This document shows positions 1 through 8,368 of a DNA stretch of 23,362 nucleotides, piece by piece. The notes beneath the pieces are model-generated. The model made no database searches. It had not been told where the DNA came from and was given only the letters and a program-made list of their open reading frames with translations. The first letter of the stretch is position 1. Each line of letters starts with the position of its first letter. Position numbers and translations under genes: made by a program. The DNA is from Gammaproteobacteria bacterium (GTDB lineage: Bacteria; Pseudomonadota; Gammaproteobacteria; Pseudomonadales; Pseudohongiellaceae): positions 1-23,362 of the forward strand of contig NZJB01000024.1 of the NCBI GenBank assembly GCA_002691885.1. The letters run 5' to 3'.

Positions 1-103
1 CCCGCAGGCATTCCTTTTCAATCCCGCGCCGAATACCGCCCCAGGCCGGTTTAAATTCCGGTATGCTGTACCGATCGAGGCTGTGTTGAATTTGGGTTGA
101 CAT
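1..103 (-). CDS. gshA: Glutamate-cysteine ligase, N-terminal fragment (cut by window edge)
   Basis: Reading the minus strand from the ATG at 103 gives 34 codons that stay open to the window edge. They include GIRRGIEKECLR, which matches the conserved N-terminal GIxRGLExETLR segment of proteobacterial glutamate-cysteine ligase, the first enzyme of glutathione synthesis (ATP-dependent joining of Glu and Cys in the cytoplasm). An AGAGGA ribosome-binding site lies about 5 bases before the ATG. Only the first few percent of the protein is visible, so the catalytic residues cannot be checked. Linkage to hslR and yrfG fits a gammaproteobacterial gene order. The call rests on one short motif plus start context. 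Confidence 0.72.
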   Translation of the reverse strand, partial: MSTQIQHSLDRYSIPEFKPAWGGIRRGIEKECLR

Positions 104-214
104 GCATTCCTCTGCCACGCTGACTGAACGCACGTCGGTGCGAGCACAACTGCTAGAGCGCACAATGCTAAATGACTAAGACTCTGTCAACCACCTGCCA
201 GGGTTAGTTGCGAC

Positions 215-634
215 TCAGTCTGCTTCGCCTTGTTTAAAGCGCTGAATCATTCTTCTCTGCTTTTTGTTGGGCCGCGTGGGGGAATGCGAGTGGCTAGGTT
301 GAGCTCTGCGTTCTGCCGTTCGCGCTTCGCGGCGCTTGATGCTCTCTGCAGTTTCCTCGTAGAGCAACTGTGCTTCCGGTGCGCTCTTTCGCTTATCTGA
401 AAGTACTTTCACGATTACTGTTTTTTCATCGAAGCCCTGCCGGAGGGAAATACGGGTACCAAGAGTGATTTCTTTGCTGGGTTTGCTGCGGGCCCCGTCA
501 CAGTGCACTTTTCCTCCTTCAATTGACTGTTTGGCAATCGCACGAGTTTTGTAAAACCGAGCTGCCCACAGCCACTTATCCAGTCTAACTTTAGTCTGCA
601 CGTTCAAAACAGATTCAGAAGCGGTCTTCGGCAT
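215..634 (-). CDS. hslR: Heat-shock protein Hsp15 (S4-domain ribosome-rescue factor)
   Basis: The 139-residue product has an S4 RNA-binding domain at about residues 16-75, beginning VRLDKWLWAARFYKTRA, followed by the LLYEETAESIKRRE helix and a very basic tail ending KKQRRMIQRFKQGEAD. These blocks match E. coli Hsp15 (133 residues) along its length. Hsp15 binds the 50S subunit carrying a stranded peptidyl-tRNA after heat shock and helps recycle it. The start at 634 has a weak ribosome-binding site, and the first 14 residues before the S4 core are poorly conserved, so the true start could be slightly downstream. It lies downstream of yrfG on the same strand, as in enterobacteria. Family assignment is secure. 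Confidence 0.93.
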   Translation of the reverse strand: MPKTASESVLNVQTKVRLDKWLWAARFYKTRAIAKQSIEGGKVHCDGARSKPSKEITLGTRISLRQGFDEKTVIVKVLSDKRKSAPEAQLLYEETAESIKRREARTAERRAQPSHSHSPTRPNKKQRRMIQRFKQGEAD

Positions 635-786
635 AGCAGGTGTCTTCGTTTCCTGGGTCGGCTTGTGAGTTCGGTAAATGTGGTAGTTCGCAAGGCTGGA
701 TGATCATCGTTGCGTGTGGACAGTCCGTTTAAGCTTGTCTTATTGCTGGCGTCACGCGGCTGCCGACCTGTGATGACCTCGGGAAA

Positions 787-1263
787 TTAATATTCATCGG
801 GTGCGATTAAACCAAAGTCCTCGACCTGGGGAAATTCGGCTACAGGAAGTGAGGGCTGCTGGCTGTCCGGCTGCTTGATTGCCCGGAGATGGGCAATGCC
901 TTCCCGGTGGGCCTGTCTCAGAACGCTCATGTTGTCATCGAACAAAGCGGTTCTGGTGGGATCGTAGGAGAAAAGCTGCTGGAGAGACTCCCAGAAACCG
1001 TCGTTTTCCTTCGCTTTTTTGAGTTGATGAGAACTGATGAGCTGCTTGAAGTACTTCTCTATACTGACATGCTGCATTTTGAGCTGCAGGCTGATTGGGC
1101 GGGCGTTGGTCACCAGCAGCGCCTGTTTCTCTGAAACACCATGCTGCTTGCTGAAGTGTTCAGGCACCAGTTTGAGCCAGAAAAAATTGTCAAAGTGAAG
1201 GTCCAGCAGGGAGCCATCCATGTCGAACATCACTGTGTCTATCTCGGACCAGGCGACCATCAT
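787..1263 (-). CDS. yrfG: HAD-family GMP/IMP nucleotidase (YrfG-like) with most of its cap domain missing
   Basis: From the ATG at 1263 the product is 158 residues. It opens MMVAWSEIDTVMFDMDGSLL, with HAD motif I (DMDGS), continues DLHFDNFFWLKLVPEHF as in YrfG proteins, then has motif II (LLVTNARP), a Lys in KKAKEND and motif IV (ALFDDN). YrfG hydrolyses GMP and IMP to nucleosides. Family members are about 220 residues. Here the text jumps from HGVSEKQ straight to ALLVTNA, so roughly 60 residues of the helical cap are absent without a frameshift. Catalytic Asp residues remain, but substrate selection would be affected. Upstream in-frame codons to 1467 run into the cysQ leader and are not family-like, so the ATG pair at 1263/1260 is preferred. 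It may be a decaying gene. Confidence 0.78.
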   Translation of the reverse strand: MMVAWSEIDTVMFDMDGSLLDLHFDNFFWLKLVPEHFSKQHGVSEKQALLVTNARPISLQLKMQHVSIEKYFKQLISSHQLKKAKENDGFWESLQQLFSYDPTRTALFDDNMSVLRQAHREGIAHLRAIKQPDSQQPSLPVAEFPQVEDFGLIAPDEY

Positions 1264-1451
1264 CGACTCGTAGTTTCCCGTCAGATTTTTCGCTGTCAAG
1301 GCGCCAAGGATAAACCGGATAGATCTTGTTGCAACCGCTGATGGTGAGATATATGCCAAGCTTGGCAATTTTTGAAAACTTGGTGCAAGATTCCATCGCG
1401 TTGCCCAGCCAGGCAAGACGGCTCGACAGAGCGGGTAGACAGGAGATTCAG

Positions 1452-2276
1452 ATGGAATATTCAGCACAGCTGCAGACCATGCATGAAATCGCTTGCGCAG
1501 CGGGTCAGCAGATCATGCAGGTGTATGAAAGCGGAGCGCCCGTTGAGGTTGCCACAAAAGACGATGCGTCGCCTCTCACGGAAGCGGATCGTCGGGCGCA
1601 TCAGCTGATTACTGATGCGCTATCGGGTCTGCCCGAAGAACTGCCAATTTTGTCTGAAGAGAGTGAATCGATCAGCTACGACGAAAGAAGCGAGTGGCAG
1701 ACTTATTGGCTGGTCGACCCGCTCGACGGCACGAAGGAGTTCATCAGTCGAAACGGAGAATTTACCGTTAACATCGCTTTGATTGACAATGGCATTGCTC
1801 GCGCGGGCGTGGTGCATGTGCCGGTCTCAGGGTTCAGCTATGTCGGTGAACTCGGTTATGGTGCGTGGAAAATTCAACCGGACGGAGCGGCGGAGCGGAT
1901 CTTCCCTACCACCTTGACGCCGGATCATCAGTGCCTGCGCGTAGTTGCCAGTCGCAGTCATCTCGGTGAGCGAGAGCAGCAGATTGTTGCGCGTCTGCGT
2001 GAGCGCTTTGAGGATCTCGAAATGATAAACATGGGCAGCTCGCTCAAATTTTGCCTGCTGGCAGAGGGTGGAGCTGATTTCTATCCGAGACTGGCGCCAA
2101 CCAGCGAGTGGGATACCGCTGCGGCCCACGCAGTCCTCAGAGCGGCGGGCGGTGATGTGGTGACCTCAGACTTTTTGCCGCTGCGCTACAATCAGAAGGC
2201 GGAACTGCTCAACCCATATTTCATGGCTATGGCGGATGCAAGCTTTGATTGGCGTGAAATACTTAAGCAGCCATGA
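1452..2276 (+). CDS. cysQ: 3'(2'),5'-bisphosphate nucleotidase CysQ
   Basis: The 274-residue product belongs to the Li+-sensitive, Mg2+-dependent phosphatase family (inositol monophosphatase fold). Metal-binding motifs are all present: Glu69 in LSEES, Asp89 and Asp92 in WLVDPLDGTKEF, and the late TSEWDTAAAHAVL motif near residue 218. CysQ converts 3'-phosphoadenosine 5'-phosphate, the by-product of sulfate reduction and sulfotransfer, to AMP. The ATG at 1452 is chosen over upstream codons because GGAG lies 7 bases ahead and MEYSAQLQTMHEIACAAG aligns with family N-termini. It is divergent from the yrfG-like gene. In many gammaproteobacteria nudE lies between these two; it is absent here. Confidence 0.95.
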   Translation: MEYSAQLQTMHEIACAAGQQIMQVYESGAPVEVATKDDASPLTEADRRAHQLITDALSGLPEELPILSEESESISYDERSEWQTYWLVDPLDGTKEFISRNGEFTVNIALIDNGIARAGVVHVPVSGFSYVGELGYGAWKIQPDGAAERIFPTTLTPDHQCLRVVASRSHLGEREQQIVARLRERFEDLEMINMGSSLKFCLLAEGGADFYPRLAPTSEWDTAAAHAVLRAAGGDVVTSDFLPLRYNQKAELLNPYFMAMADASFDWREILKQP

Positions 2277-2378
2277 AGTCGCTCCGTCGGTAGCTCTGGA
2301 CAGTCTTGCGCGAACGCGATAGCGTCCACCTCTCGTTGTTACCCCGCTCAATCTGTCAACATTATTAAGGTTGTCGAT

Positions 2379-4271
2379 ATGTTCGTTCGTTTGTCTTCCG
2401 CGTTGTTTGTTACCACCTTGCTTGTTGCCTGCGGCGACACGCCAAGCAGTTCTAGCGAAGGTAGCCTGGCATCGGCGCCTGGGCAGTTCGTAGAGCAAAC
2501 CGAGACTGACCGGCTTAACGTTTGGCTGGATGAACAGTATGAACAGCAGTTGGATTTTAGCCCTCAAACCCGCAGCGTCTTGGGTGACAAAACTGACTAT
2601 GATCAGTTGAATGAAGTCACCCTTGAAGCCCAGCAACGGCGACTCGACTGGCAGCGGCAGAGTGTAGCGACTATGCGCAGCGAATTCGAGTACCAGGCGC
2701 TCAACGAGGATGGGAAGCTTTCTTTCGATATGTGGAAGTACGCGCTGGAACAGACCGAAGCGGCCTACCCCTATCGCAATTACGGTTACATTTTTGGGCG
2801 TGGTGGACCTCATGCATCATTGCCCAGTTTCATGATCAGTTTTCATCGCGTTGACGATGAGTCGGATCTTGAAGCCTATCTGGCCCGTCTAGAGCAGATT
2901 GATCTGGTTTTTGGTGACCTGCTTGACCTCAGCAAAGAGCAGGCAGCTGCAGGCATCCGTCAGCCACGCTTTAACTATGAGTTTGCGCTGGAAGAAATTA
3001 GTCGGGTAACGACAGGAGTTCCCTTTAACAGCGATGACAGTTCACCGAACTCTCCTATCTGGACGGATTTCAAGGGCAAGGTAGACCAGCTAGTCAATGC
3101 GGCCAAGCTAGATGAGCAAGCTGCGCAGACTTACTTGATGCGCGCGCAGCACATTCTTTCTGGCGAAGTTTTGGCTGCTTATGAGGAACTGCGTGCCTGG
3201 CTAGAGCAGGATATGGTGTTTGCGGCCGATCAGGCACAGGGAGTCTGGGCGCTGCCGGATGGGGAGAACTACTACAATCAGCGTCTCGCCCGAATGACTA
3301 CGCTTGACTTAAGCGCTGACGAAATTCATCGCATCGGACTGAGAGAGGTTGATCGACTGCTTTCGGAAATGGAATCGGTCAAAGAGCAGACCGGTTTTCA
3401 GGGCACCCTGCAGGAATTTTTTGTCTTCGTCAGGGAAGATGAGCAATTCTACTTCCCCAATACCGACGAGGGTCGACAAGAATACCTCGAAGTCAACAAT
3501 GAATACCTGAACTTCATCTTCGATCGTTTGCCCGAGTACTTTGGCCGGCTGCCCAAGGCGCCGCTTGTCGTCAGACGCGTTGAGGCATTTCGGGAGCAGC
3601 CCGGGGCTGCCCAGCACTATCGTCAGGGCGCGCCTGATGGCTCTCGACCCGGCGTGTTTTATTCTCACATGAGTGATATGTCGACCCTGGCTAAATGGCA
3701 AATTGAAGATATTGCATATCATGAGGGTAACCCCGGTCATCACATGCAAATTTCCATTCAGCAGGAACTGACTGAAATACCGCGGTTCCGCACACAGTAT
3801 CGAACGACAGCGTACACAGAAGGATGGGGTCTTTATTCTGAGTGGCTGGCTAAGGAAATGGGTGGCTTTCAGGACCCCTACTCTGATTTTGGCCGTCTGG
3901 CTGGCGAGATCTGGCGGGCAGTTCGGCTTGTAGTAGATACCGGCATTCATGCGAAGCGCTGGAGTGAGGAACAGGCCGTTCAGTATTTTCTGGATAACTC
4001 GCCTATCCCGGAGGGAGCGGTTCGTTCGGAGGTAAAACGCTATTTCTCAAACCCCGGTCAGGCAACCGCGTATAAAATCGGTATGCTGAATTTTCAACAA
4101 GCCAGAAACCGGGCTGAAACTGCTTTAGGCCAATCTTTCGATGTGCGGACGTTTCACGATTTGGTACTCGGTGCCGGCGCAGTCCCGATGCCGATGATGC
4201 ATGCTAGAGTAGAGCGTTGGATAGAGGGTCAGCTGGCTGCGAGCACAGCGGGTTCGCAAGCTGCCTTGTGA
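2379..4271 (+). CDS. DUF885-family lipoprotein, putative metallopeptidase
   Basis: The product is 630 residues. A lipoprotein signal ends with the lipobox LVAC, so Cys18 should be lipidated and the protein anchored in a membrane facing the periplasm. The body matches DUF885 (COG4805). Its hallmarks are the HEGNPGHH segment at residues 448-455, a variant of a zinc-peptidase HExxH helix, and YTEGWGLYSEWL about 25 residues later, where Glu481 could be a third metal ligand. Function of the family is poorly defined; peptidase activity is inferred from these motifs. It ends 12 bases before the ATG of the serine-hydrolase-fold gene, so the two are probably co-transcribed. Family is certain, biochemical role is not. 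Confidence 0.9.
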   Translation: MFVRLSSALFVTTLLVACGDTPSSSSEGSLASAPGQFVEQTETDRLNVWLDEQYEQQLDFSPQTRSVLGDKTDYDQLNEVTLEAQQRRLDWQRQSVATMRSEFEYQALNEDGKLSFDMWKYALEQTEAAYPYRNYGYIFGRGGPHASLPSFMISFHRVDDESDLEAYLARLEQIDLVFGDLLDLSKEQAAAGIRQPRFNYEFALEEISRVTTGVPFNSDDSSPNSPIWTDFKGKVDQLVNAAKLDEQAAQTYLMRAQHILSGEVLAAYEELRAWLEQDMVFAADQAQGVWALPDGENYYNQRLARMTTLDLSADEIHRIGLREVDRLLSEMESVKEQTGFQGTLQEFFVFVREDEQFYFPNTDEGRQEYLEVNNEYLNFIFDRLPEYFGRLPKAPLVVRRVEAFREQPGAAQHYRQGAPDGSRPGVFYSHMSDMSTLAKWQIEDIAYHEGNPGHHMQISIQQELTEIPRFRTQYRTTAYTEGWGLYSEWLAKEMGGFQDPYSDFGRLAGEIWRAVRLVVDTGIHAKRWSEEQAVQYFLDNSPIPEGAVRSEVKRYFSNPGQATAYKIGMLNFQQARNRAETALGQSFDVRTFHDLVLGAGAVPMPMMHARVERWIEGQLAASTAGSQAAL

Positions 4272-4283
4272 GTGGGAGAGACG

Positions 4284-5558
4284 ATGAAAAAACACATAAA
4301 TCTGCTCGGCTTCTTGCGATTTGTGACGGCCTTGACCATCTCAACAGTTCCGGCAAGCGGCTCTGGACAGAGCCTGCAAACTGTCGTCCCTGAAAACGCA
4401 GGATTTTCTTCGACGGGGCTTGATGCGGTCACTACAAACCTTCAGCAGCACATCGATGAAGGCAATATTGCGGGGGTTGTGGCAGCAGTAGCCCGGGATG
4501 GCGAGTTAGTTTATTTCGAAGCGCTGGGCAAGCTTGATATCGAAAAACAAAAACCCATGCCAAAAGATGCATTGTTTCGCATCTATCCAATGACTCGTGA
4601 AATAACCAGCACCGCCGTGCTTCAGCTTTATGAAGCGGGCAAATTTGAGCTGGATGATCCGATCCAGAAGTATTTGCCGGAATTCTCTGAGCAGCGGGTG
4701 CTGATGGATCCGGATAGCACTGACGTCAGTCGAAGCCGAACTCGTTCGGGTGACATCAAGGTGGCGCATCTCCTCACTCATACTTCTGGTCTTGGCAGCC
4801 GAAGTTCAACGCTCTACCGGGAGCAGCAGGTGAGAGATAAGAATTATTCGCTGGATGAAATGATAACTAAAGCAGCGACTGTCCCGCTGTTTCACGATCC
4901 TGGCACCGCGTTCAGATATGGGATACACGCTACGATCTTGGGTAAACTGATTGAGGTCTGGTCGGGAATGCCACTTGATGTGTATCTTCAGCACAATATC
5001 TTTGATCCGCTGGAAATGAACAGCACTGTTTTCTGGGCGGAGGGGGAAGAGGCGAAGAGACTTGCTGAACTTTATCGACCAATTGAAGGACAACTGACAC
5101 CTCATAGGATTGAGGCGGTACCATGGACTAGTCGCCCCCGGCTACTTGAAGGAGGTGTCGGATTACTGTCGTCGGTTGGAGATTTTCTGCGCTTCTCTCA
5201 GATGATCCTTAACAAAGGAGAATTGGATGGCCATCGAATTCTTTCAAAAGATACGGCGCGGCTTATCTATGAGAATGCCGTTCCGGATCAGGCGATGCCG
5301 ATCGGCGAGCACGGCTACTGGGCGGGGTCTGGCTGGACTTTGGGGGGGTTCAATCTGGTGATGGATCCGTCTGCCTACAGCTTTGCTGTTTCTGCAGGCA
5401 CAATTTGGTGGGATGGCTCCGCAGGTACACGCTACTTCATAGATCCGACGCAAGGAATAATCACCGTGATCATGGCTCAGGTCTCTCCGTCTCGTGGGGG
5501 TGGCTTTCGCGAGGATTTTACTGCTCTGGTGGATGCATCACTGATAGAGCGCCGTTAG
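4284..5558 (+). CDS. Secreted serine-hydrolase/beta-lactamase-fold protein lacking the SxxK catalytic pair
   Basis: The 424-residue product has an N-terminal signal peptide (MKKHINLLGFLRF, hydrophobic stretch, cleavage near SGSGQS) and the class C beta-lactamase/esterase fold (COG1680): VPENAGFSSTGL, HLLTHTSGLG, a domain around residue 212 and the WWDGSAGT strand at 375-382. In active relatives the segment FRIxSMTK carries the nucleophilic Ser and the Lys. Here it reads FRIYPMTRE, so Ser is Pro102 and Lys is Arg105, and the second-motif Tyr212 sits in YGI. CCA and CGT differ from Ser and Lys codons at several positions, so one base error cannot explain this. The fold is intact and binding or scaffold function is possible. 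The ATG at 4284 has a GGGAGAG site. Confidence 0.87.
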   Translation: MKKHINLLGFLRFVTALTISTVPASGSGQSLQTVVPENAGFSSTGLDAVTTNLQQHIDEGNIAGVVAAVARDGELVYFEALGKLDIEKQKPMPKDALFRIYPMTREITSTAVLQLYEAGKFELDDPIQKYLPEFSEQRVLMDPDSTDVSRSRTRSGDIKVAHLLTHTSGLGSRSSTLYREQQVRDKNYSLDEMITKAATVPLFHDPGTAFRYGIHATILGKLIEVWSGMPLDVYLQHNIFDPLEMNSTVFWAEGEEAKRLAELYRPIEGQLTPHRIEAVPWTSRPRLLEGGVGLLSSVGDFLRFSQMILNKGELDGHRILSKDTARLIYENAVPDQAMPIGEHGYWAGSGWTLGGFNLVMDPSAYSFAVSAGTIWWDGSAGTRYFIDPTQGIITVIMAQVSPSRGGGFREDFTALVDASLIERR

Positions 5559-5734
5559 GTGCTCGAGCGGCAGAACCTAATGAGACTCCTTGGTGTCAAT
5601 ACGACATTGCACTGATATTGCAGGTGGAGAAACAGGCCATCAGGGCGTTTCGCAATTACCAGATGATTGCATTAGAATTTCCACCGCTTGTTTACCTTAT
5701 TTCATCGGCCGCAACCGGCGCACCAACACAAACG

Positions 5735-6880
5735 ATGTCTATGCACGATAGAGCCATTTACAACAGTGATCATGAATTGTTTCGTCAAAACGCGCGCCGC
5801 TTTTTCCGGGAAGAGTTGGAACCCAACATTGATCAGTGGGAAAAAGCCGGGCAGCTGCCCAGAGACTTCTGGCTGAAGGCAGGGGAAAAGGGCTTTCACT
5901 GTTGTGGGGTCCCGGAGGAGTACGGGGGCCCGGGCGCTGATTTTCTCTACAATATGGTGTTGTCCGAAGAAGTGGGCTACGCAATCGGCGGGGCCAGTGT
6001 CGGCTTCTCGGTGTCCTCAGACATTGTCTCTTACTATTTGCTCCATGGTGGCAGTGAAGCACAAAAGCAGAGGTGGCTGCCTCCACTGGTTAGCGGCGAG
6101 GCCATTGCTGCGATTGGTATGACTGAACCTGGTTGTGGGAGCGATCTCAAAGCAGTCAAAACCATTGCGGTGCGCGATGACGATCACTATGTCATCAATG
6201 GGCAAAAAACATTCATCACTAACGGCCAGAACTGCGATTTTGTGCTTCTAGTCTGCTCCACTGAACCCGCAGCCGGAGCCAAGGGAATCAGCCTGATCAT
6301 CGTTGAAACCGACAGAGACGGATTCTCCCGGGGTCGCAATCTCGACAAAATCGGCCAGAAAGCTGCCGACACTTCTGAGATGTTTTTCTCTGACGTTCAG
6401 GTGCCAGTTGAAAATCTTCTGGGCAAGGAAGGTGGCGGTTTTGGCGTTCTCATGAATGAGCTGCCTCGTGAGCGCATAACCATTGCCTGCCGGGCATTCG
6501 CAGAGGCTCAGCGCGCCTATGAGCTTACCGTGGACTATGTCAAAGAGCGCAAGGCGTTCGGCAAATCAATCTTCGATTTTCAGAATACCCAGTTTTCTCT
6601 GGCTGATATGAAAACATCTCTTGCGGTGGGCTGGGCCTACCTCGACCAGTGTCTTATGAAAATCAATGACGGCAGGCTTACGCCAGAAGAGGGCGCTATG
6701 GCCAAACTATGGACAACAGAAACCGGCAACAAAATTATTGATGACTGCCTGCAGTTCTTTGGTGGTTATGGCTATATGAGCGAGTATCCTATCTCCCGAC
6801 TCTATGCGGACTCCAGGGTACGCCGGATCTATGGCGGCTCTTCTGAGATTATGAAATTGTTGATCAGTCGAACCGTGTAA
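5735..6880 (+). CDS. Acyl-CoA dehydrogenase, long-chain/isovaleryl type
   Basis: This FAD enzyme would introduce the alpha,beta double bond into an acyl-CoA and pass electrons to ETF. The FAD-binding block GMTEPGCGSDL and the helix FFGGYGYMSEYPISRLYAD are typical. At the usual SCAD/MCAD base position the sequence reads RIYGGSSEIMK, with Gly instead of Glu. Instead a Glu lies in NELPRERI (about residue 242), the helix-G position that carries the base in long-chain and isovaleryl-CoA dehydrogenases. It should therefore be active on long or branched chains. Start is uncertain: ATG at 5735 or 5741, both with poor ribosome-binding sites; codons upstream look untranslated. It is the first gene of the CoA operon, 20 bases ahead of the next. 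Confidence 0.93.
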   Translation: MSMHDRAIYNSDHELFRQNARRFFREELEPNIDQWEKAGQLPRDFWLKAGEKGFHCCGVPEEYGGPGADFLYNMVLSEEVGYAIGGASVGFSVSSDIVSYYLLHGGSEAQKQRWLPPLVSGEAIAAIGMTEPGCGSDLKAVKTIAVRDDDHYVINGQKTFITNGQNCDFVLLVCSTEPAAGAKGISLIIVETDRDGFSRGRNLDKIGQKAADTSEMFFSDVQVPVENLLGKEGGGFGVLMNELPRERITIACRAFAEAQRAYELTVDYVKERKAFGKSIFDFQNTQFSLADMKTSLAVGWAYLDQCLMKINDGRLTPEEGAMAKLWTTETGNKIIDDCLQFFGGYGYMSEYPISRLYADSRVRRIYGGSSEIMKLLISRTV

Positions 6881-6900
6881 AATTGCATAACGGAGTGGAA

Positions 6901-8340
6901 ATGAAGGGCATTACCGCTTATGGGGTTTATTTGCCAAGGCTCCGCCTGAATCGGCAAGCAATGGTTGAAGCAAACGCCTGGTTTGACTCAAGCCTGAAAG
7001 GATTGGGCAAAGGTGAGCGCAGTATCTGCAACTGGGACGAAGATACAATCACCATGGCGGTTGAAGCGGGTATCGATTGCCTTTCGGCGCTGCAGGAAAA
7101 AACGTTGTCGGGCTTGAACCTTGCCTCAACCACCGCTCCGTTTGTTGACCGGCAGAATTCTGTACTGGTCGCGGAGGCCATGAACCTGAATAGCCAGATC
7201 AGAACCATAGACATCGGCTCGTCGCAGCGGGCAGCTACCTCAGCGCTTATCGCCGGACTGGAAAGTGCCAGGCAGGGCAATGAAATGATGATTGCTTCGG
7301 AGCATCGACGAACGAAGGCGGGTTCTCGCGCAGAGATGCTCTGGGGCGATGGTGCCGCCGCGCTTACCGTTGGCGATGAAGAAGTCATCGCTCAGTGCCT
7401 AGCTGTTGCCACAAATGCAGTGGACTTCGTGGATCACTACCGGGGAGAAGGGTCGGACTTCGACTACGACTGGGAAGAGCGCTGGATTCGTGATGAGGGC
7501 TTCATGAAGATTGTGCCGCAAGCTGTCAGTGCAGTTCTGGAATCTGCCGGCCGTGTCGCGGCCGAGATCGATCACTTTATCCTACCAACTGATCAGGCCC
7601 GAACTCCTGCTGCTCTGGCAAAGAAACTCGGCATCAGCCCTGATGCAGTCGTCGACAATCAGATCGCTTCTGTCGGCGTTGCCGGCGCTGCGCAACCACT
7701 CATAATGCTCGCAAAAGCGCTAGAGTCTGCTCTGCCGGAACAGCTTATTCTGCTACTTGGCTTTGGCCAGGGCTGCGATGCCATTCTGTTTCAAACCACA
7801 GACAGAATTGAGCGCTGTAGACCCGACCGTGGATTTTCAGGCGCACTGAACAATCGGCGTGAAGAGACCAACTACCATAAATTCCTGAGCTTTAATAATC
7901 TGGTGGAGCGGGATATTGGTAAGCGGGGGGAGGTTGACAAACAAACCTTTCTTTCCGGATTCAACCGCCGCAAAGATTTGTTAACCGGTTTCATTGGGGG
8001 CAAGTGCCGCGTCTGTGGCACAGTGCAAATCCCCCGTGAAAAGTACTGTGTGAATCCGGAGTGTCGGGCACTGGACAGTCAGGACAATTTCAGTTTCGCC
8101 AACCAGCCCGGCACAGTGTTGACTTGGACGGCTGACCGGCTGACCTTCGATTGGAGTCCACCGGCCTACTTTGGCATGGTACAGTTTGAATGTGGTGGCA
8201 AGTTGATGATGGATTTTACTGAGGTTGAAGAAGGTACGATTGATTCTGGATCTAGGGTGTCGGTGCATTTCAGAATCAGGCAGTTTTATGCACAGCGGGG
8301 GTTCAGGAAATATTTCTGGAAGGCTGTGGTAGAGAGTTAG
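6901..8340 (+). CDS. HMG-CoA-synthase-like domain fused to DUF35 zinc-ribbon/OB-fold, catalytic triad absent
   Basis: The 479-residue product combines an N-terminal thiolase-superfamily domain resembling archaeal HMG-CoA synthase (about 1-305) with a C-terminal DUF35 module: a zinc ribbon (Cys369, Cys372, Cys383, Cys388) then an OB-fold that usually binds the CoA moiety. Aligned by eye with archaeal HMGS, the nucleophilic Cys is Gln109 (DIGSSQRAATSAL), the catalytic Glu is Thr77, the His of FHQPN is Pro229 (DHFILPTDQ) and the Asn of GNTY is Val258. Condensation of acetyl-CoA with a ketoacyl-CoA is therefore unlikely. In archaea thiolase, HMGS and DUF35 form one complex; here two of the three are fused and sit beside the thiolase, suggesting a CoA-holding scaffold. 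ATG at 6901 has a GGAG site. Confidence 0.88.
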   Translation: MKGITAYGVYLPRLRLNRQAMVEANAWFDSSLKGLGKGERSICNWDEDTITMAVEAGIDCLSALQEKTLSGLNLASTTAPFVDRQNSVLVAEAMNLNSQIRTIDIGSSQRAATSALIAGLESARQGNEMMIASEHRRTKAGSRAEMLWGDGAAALTVGDEEVIAQCLAVATNAVDFVDHYRGEGSDFDYDWEERWIRDEGFMKIVPQAVSAVLESAGRVAAEIDHFILPTDQARTPAALAKKLGISPDAVVDNQIASVGVAGAAQPLIMLAKALESALPEQLILLLGFGQGCDAILFQTTDRIERCRPDRGFSGALNNRREETNYHKFLSFNNLVERDIGKRGEVDKQTFLSGFNRRKDLLTGFIGGKCRVCGTVQIPREKYCVNPECRALDSQDNFSFANQPGTVLTWTADRLTFDWSPPAYFGMVQFECGGKLMMDFTEVEEGTIDSGSRVSVHFRIRQFYAQRGFRKYFWKAVVES

Positions 8341-8368
8341 GCGGTGAAATTAAGAGAGGCAGGGCAAA

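Noticed and set aside
1264..1467. Upstream extension of the yrfG-like gene and of cysQ across the divergent region
   Set aside because: Both extensions run through the shared intergenic DNA and lack family similarity; the internal starts match the families.
5405..5734. N-terminal extension of the first acyl-CoA dehydrogenase back to 5405
   Set aside because: The region overlaps the upstream coding sequence in another frame, and its translation has no resemblance to acyl-CoA dehydrogenases.
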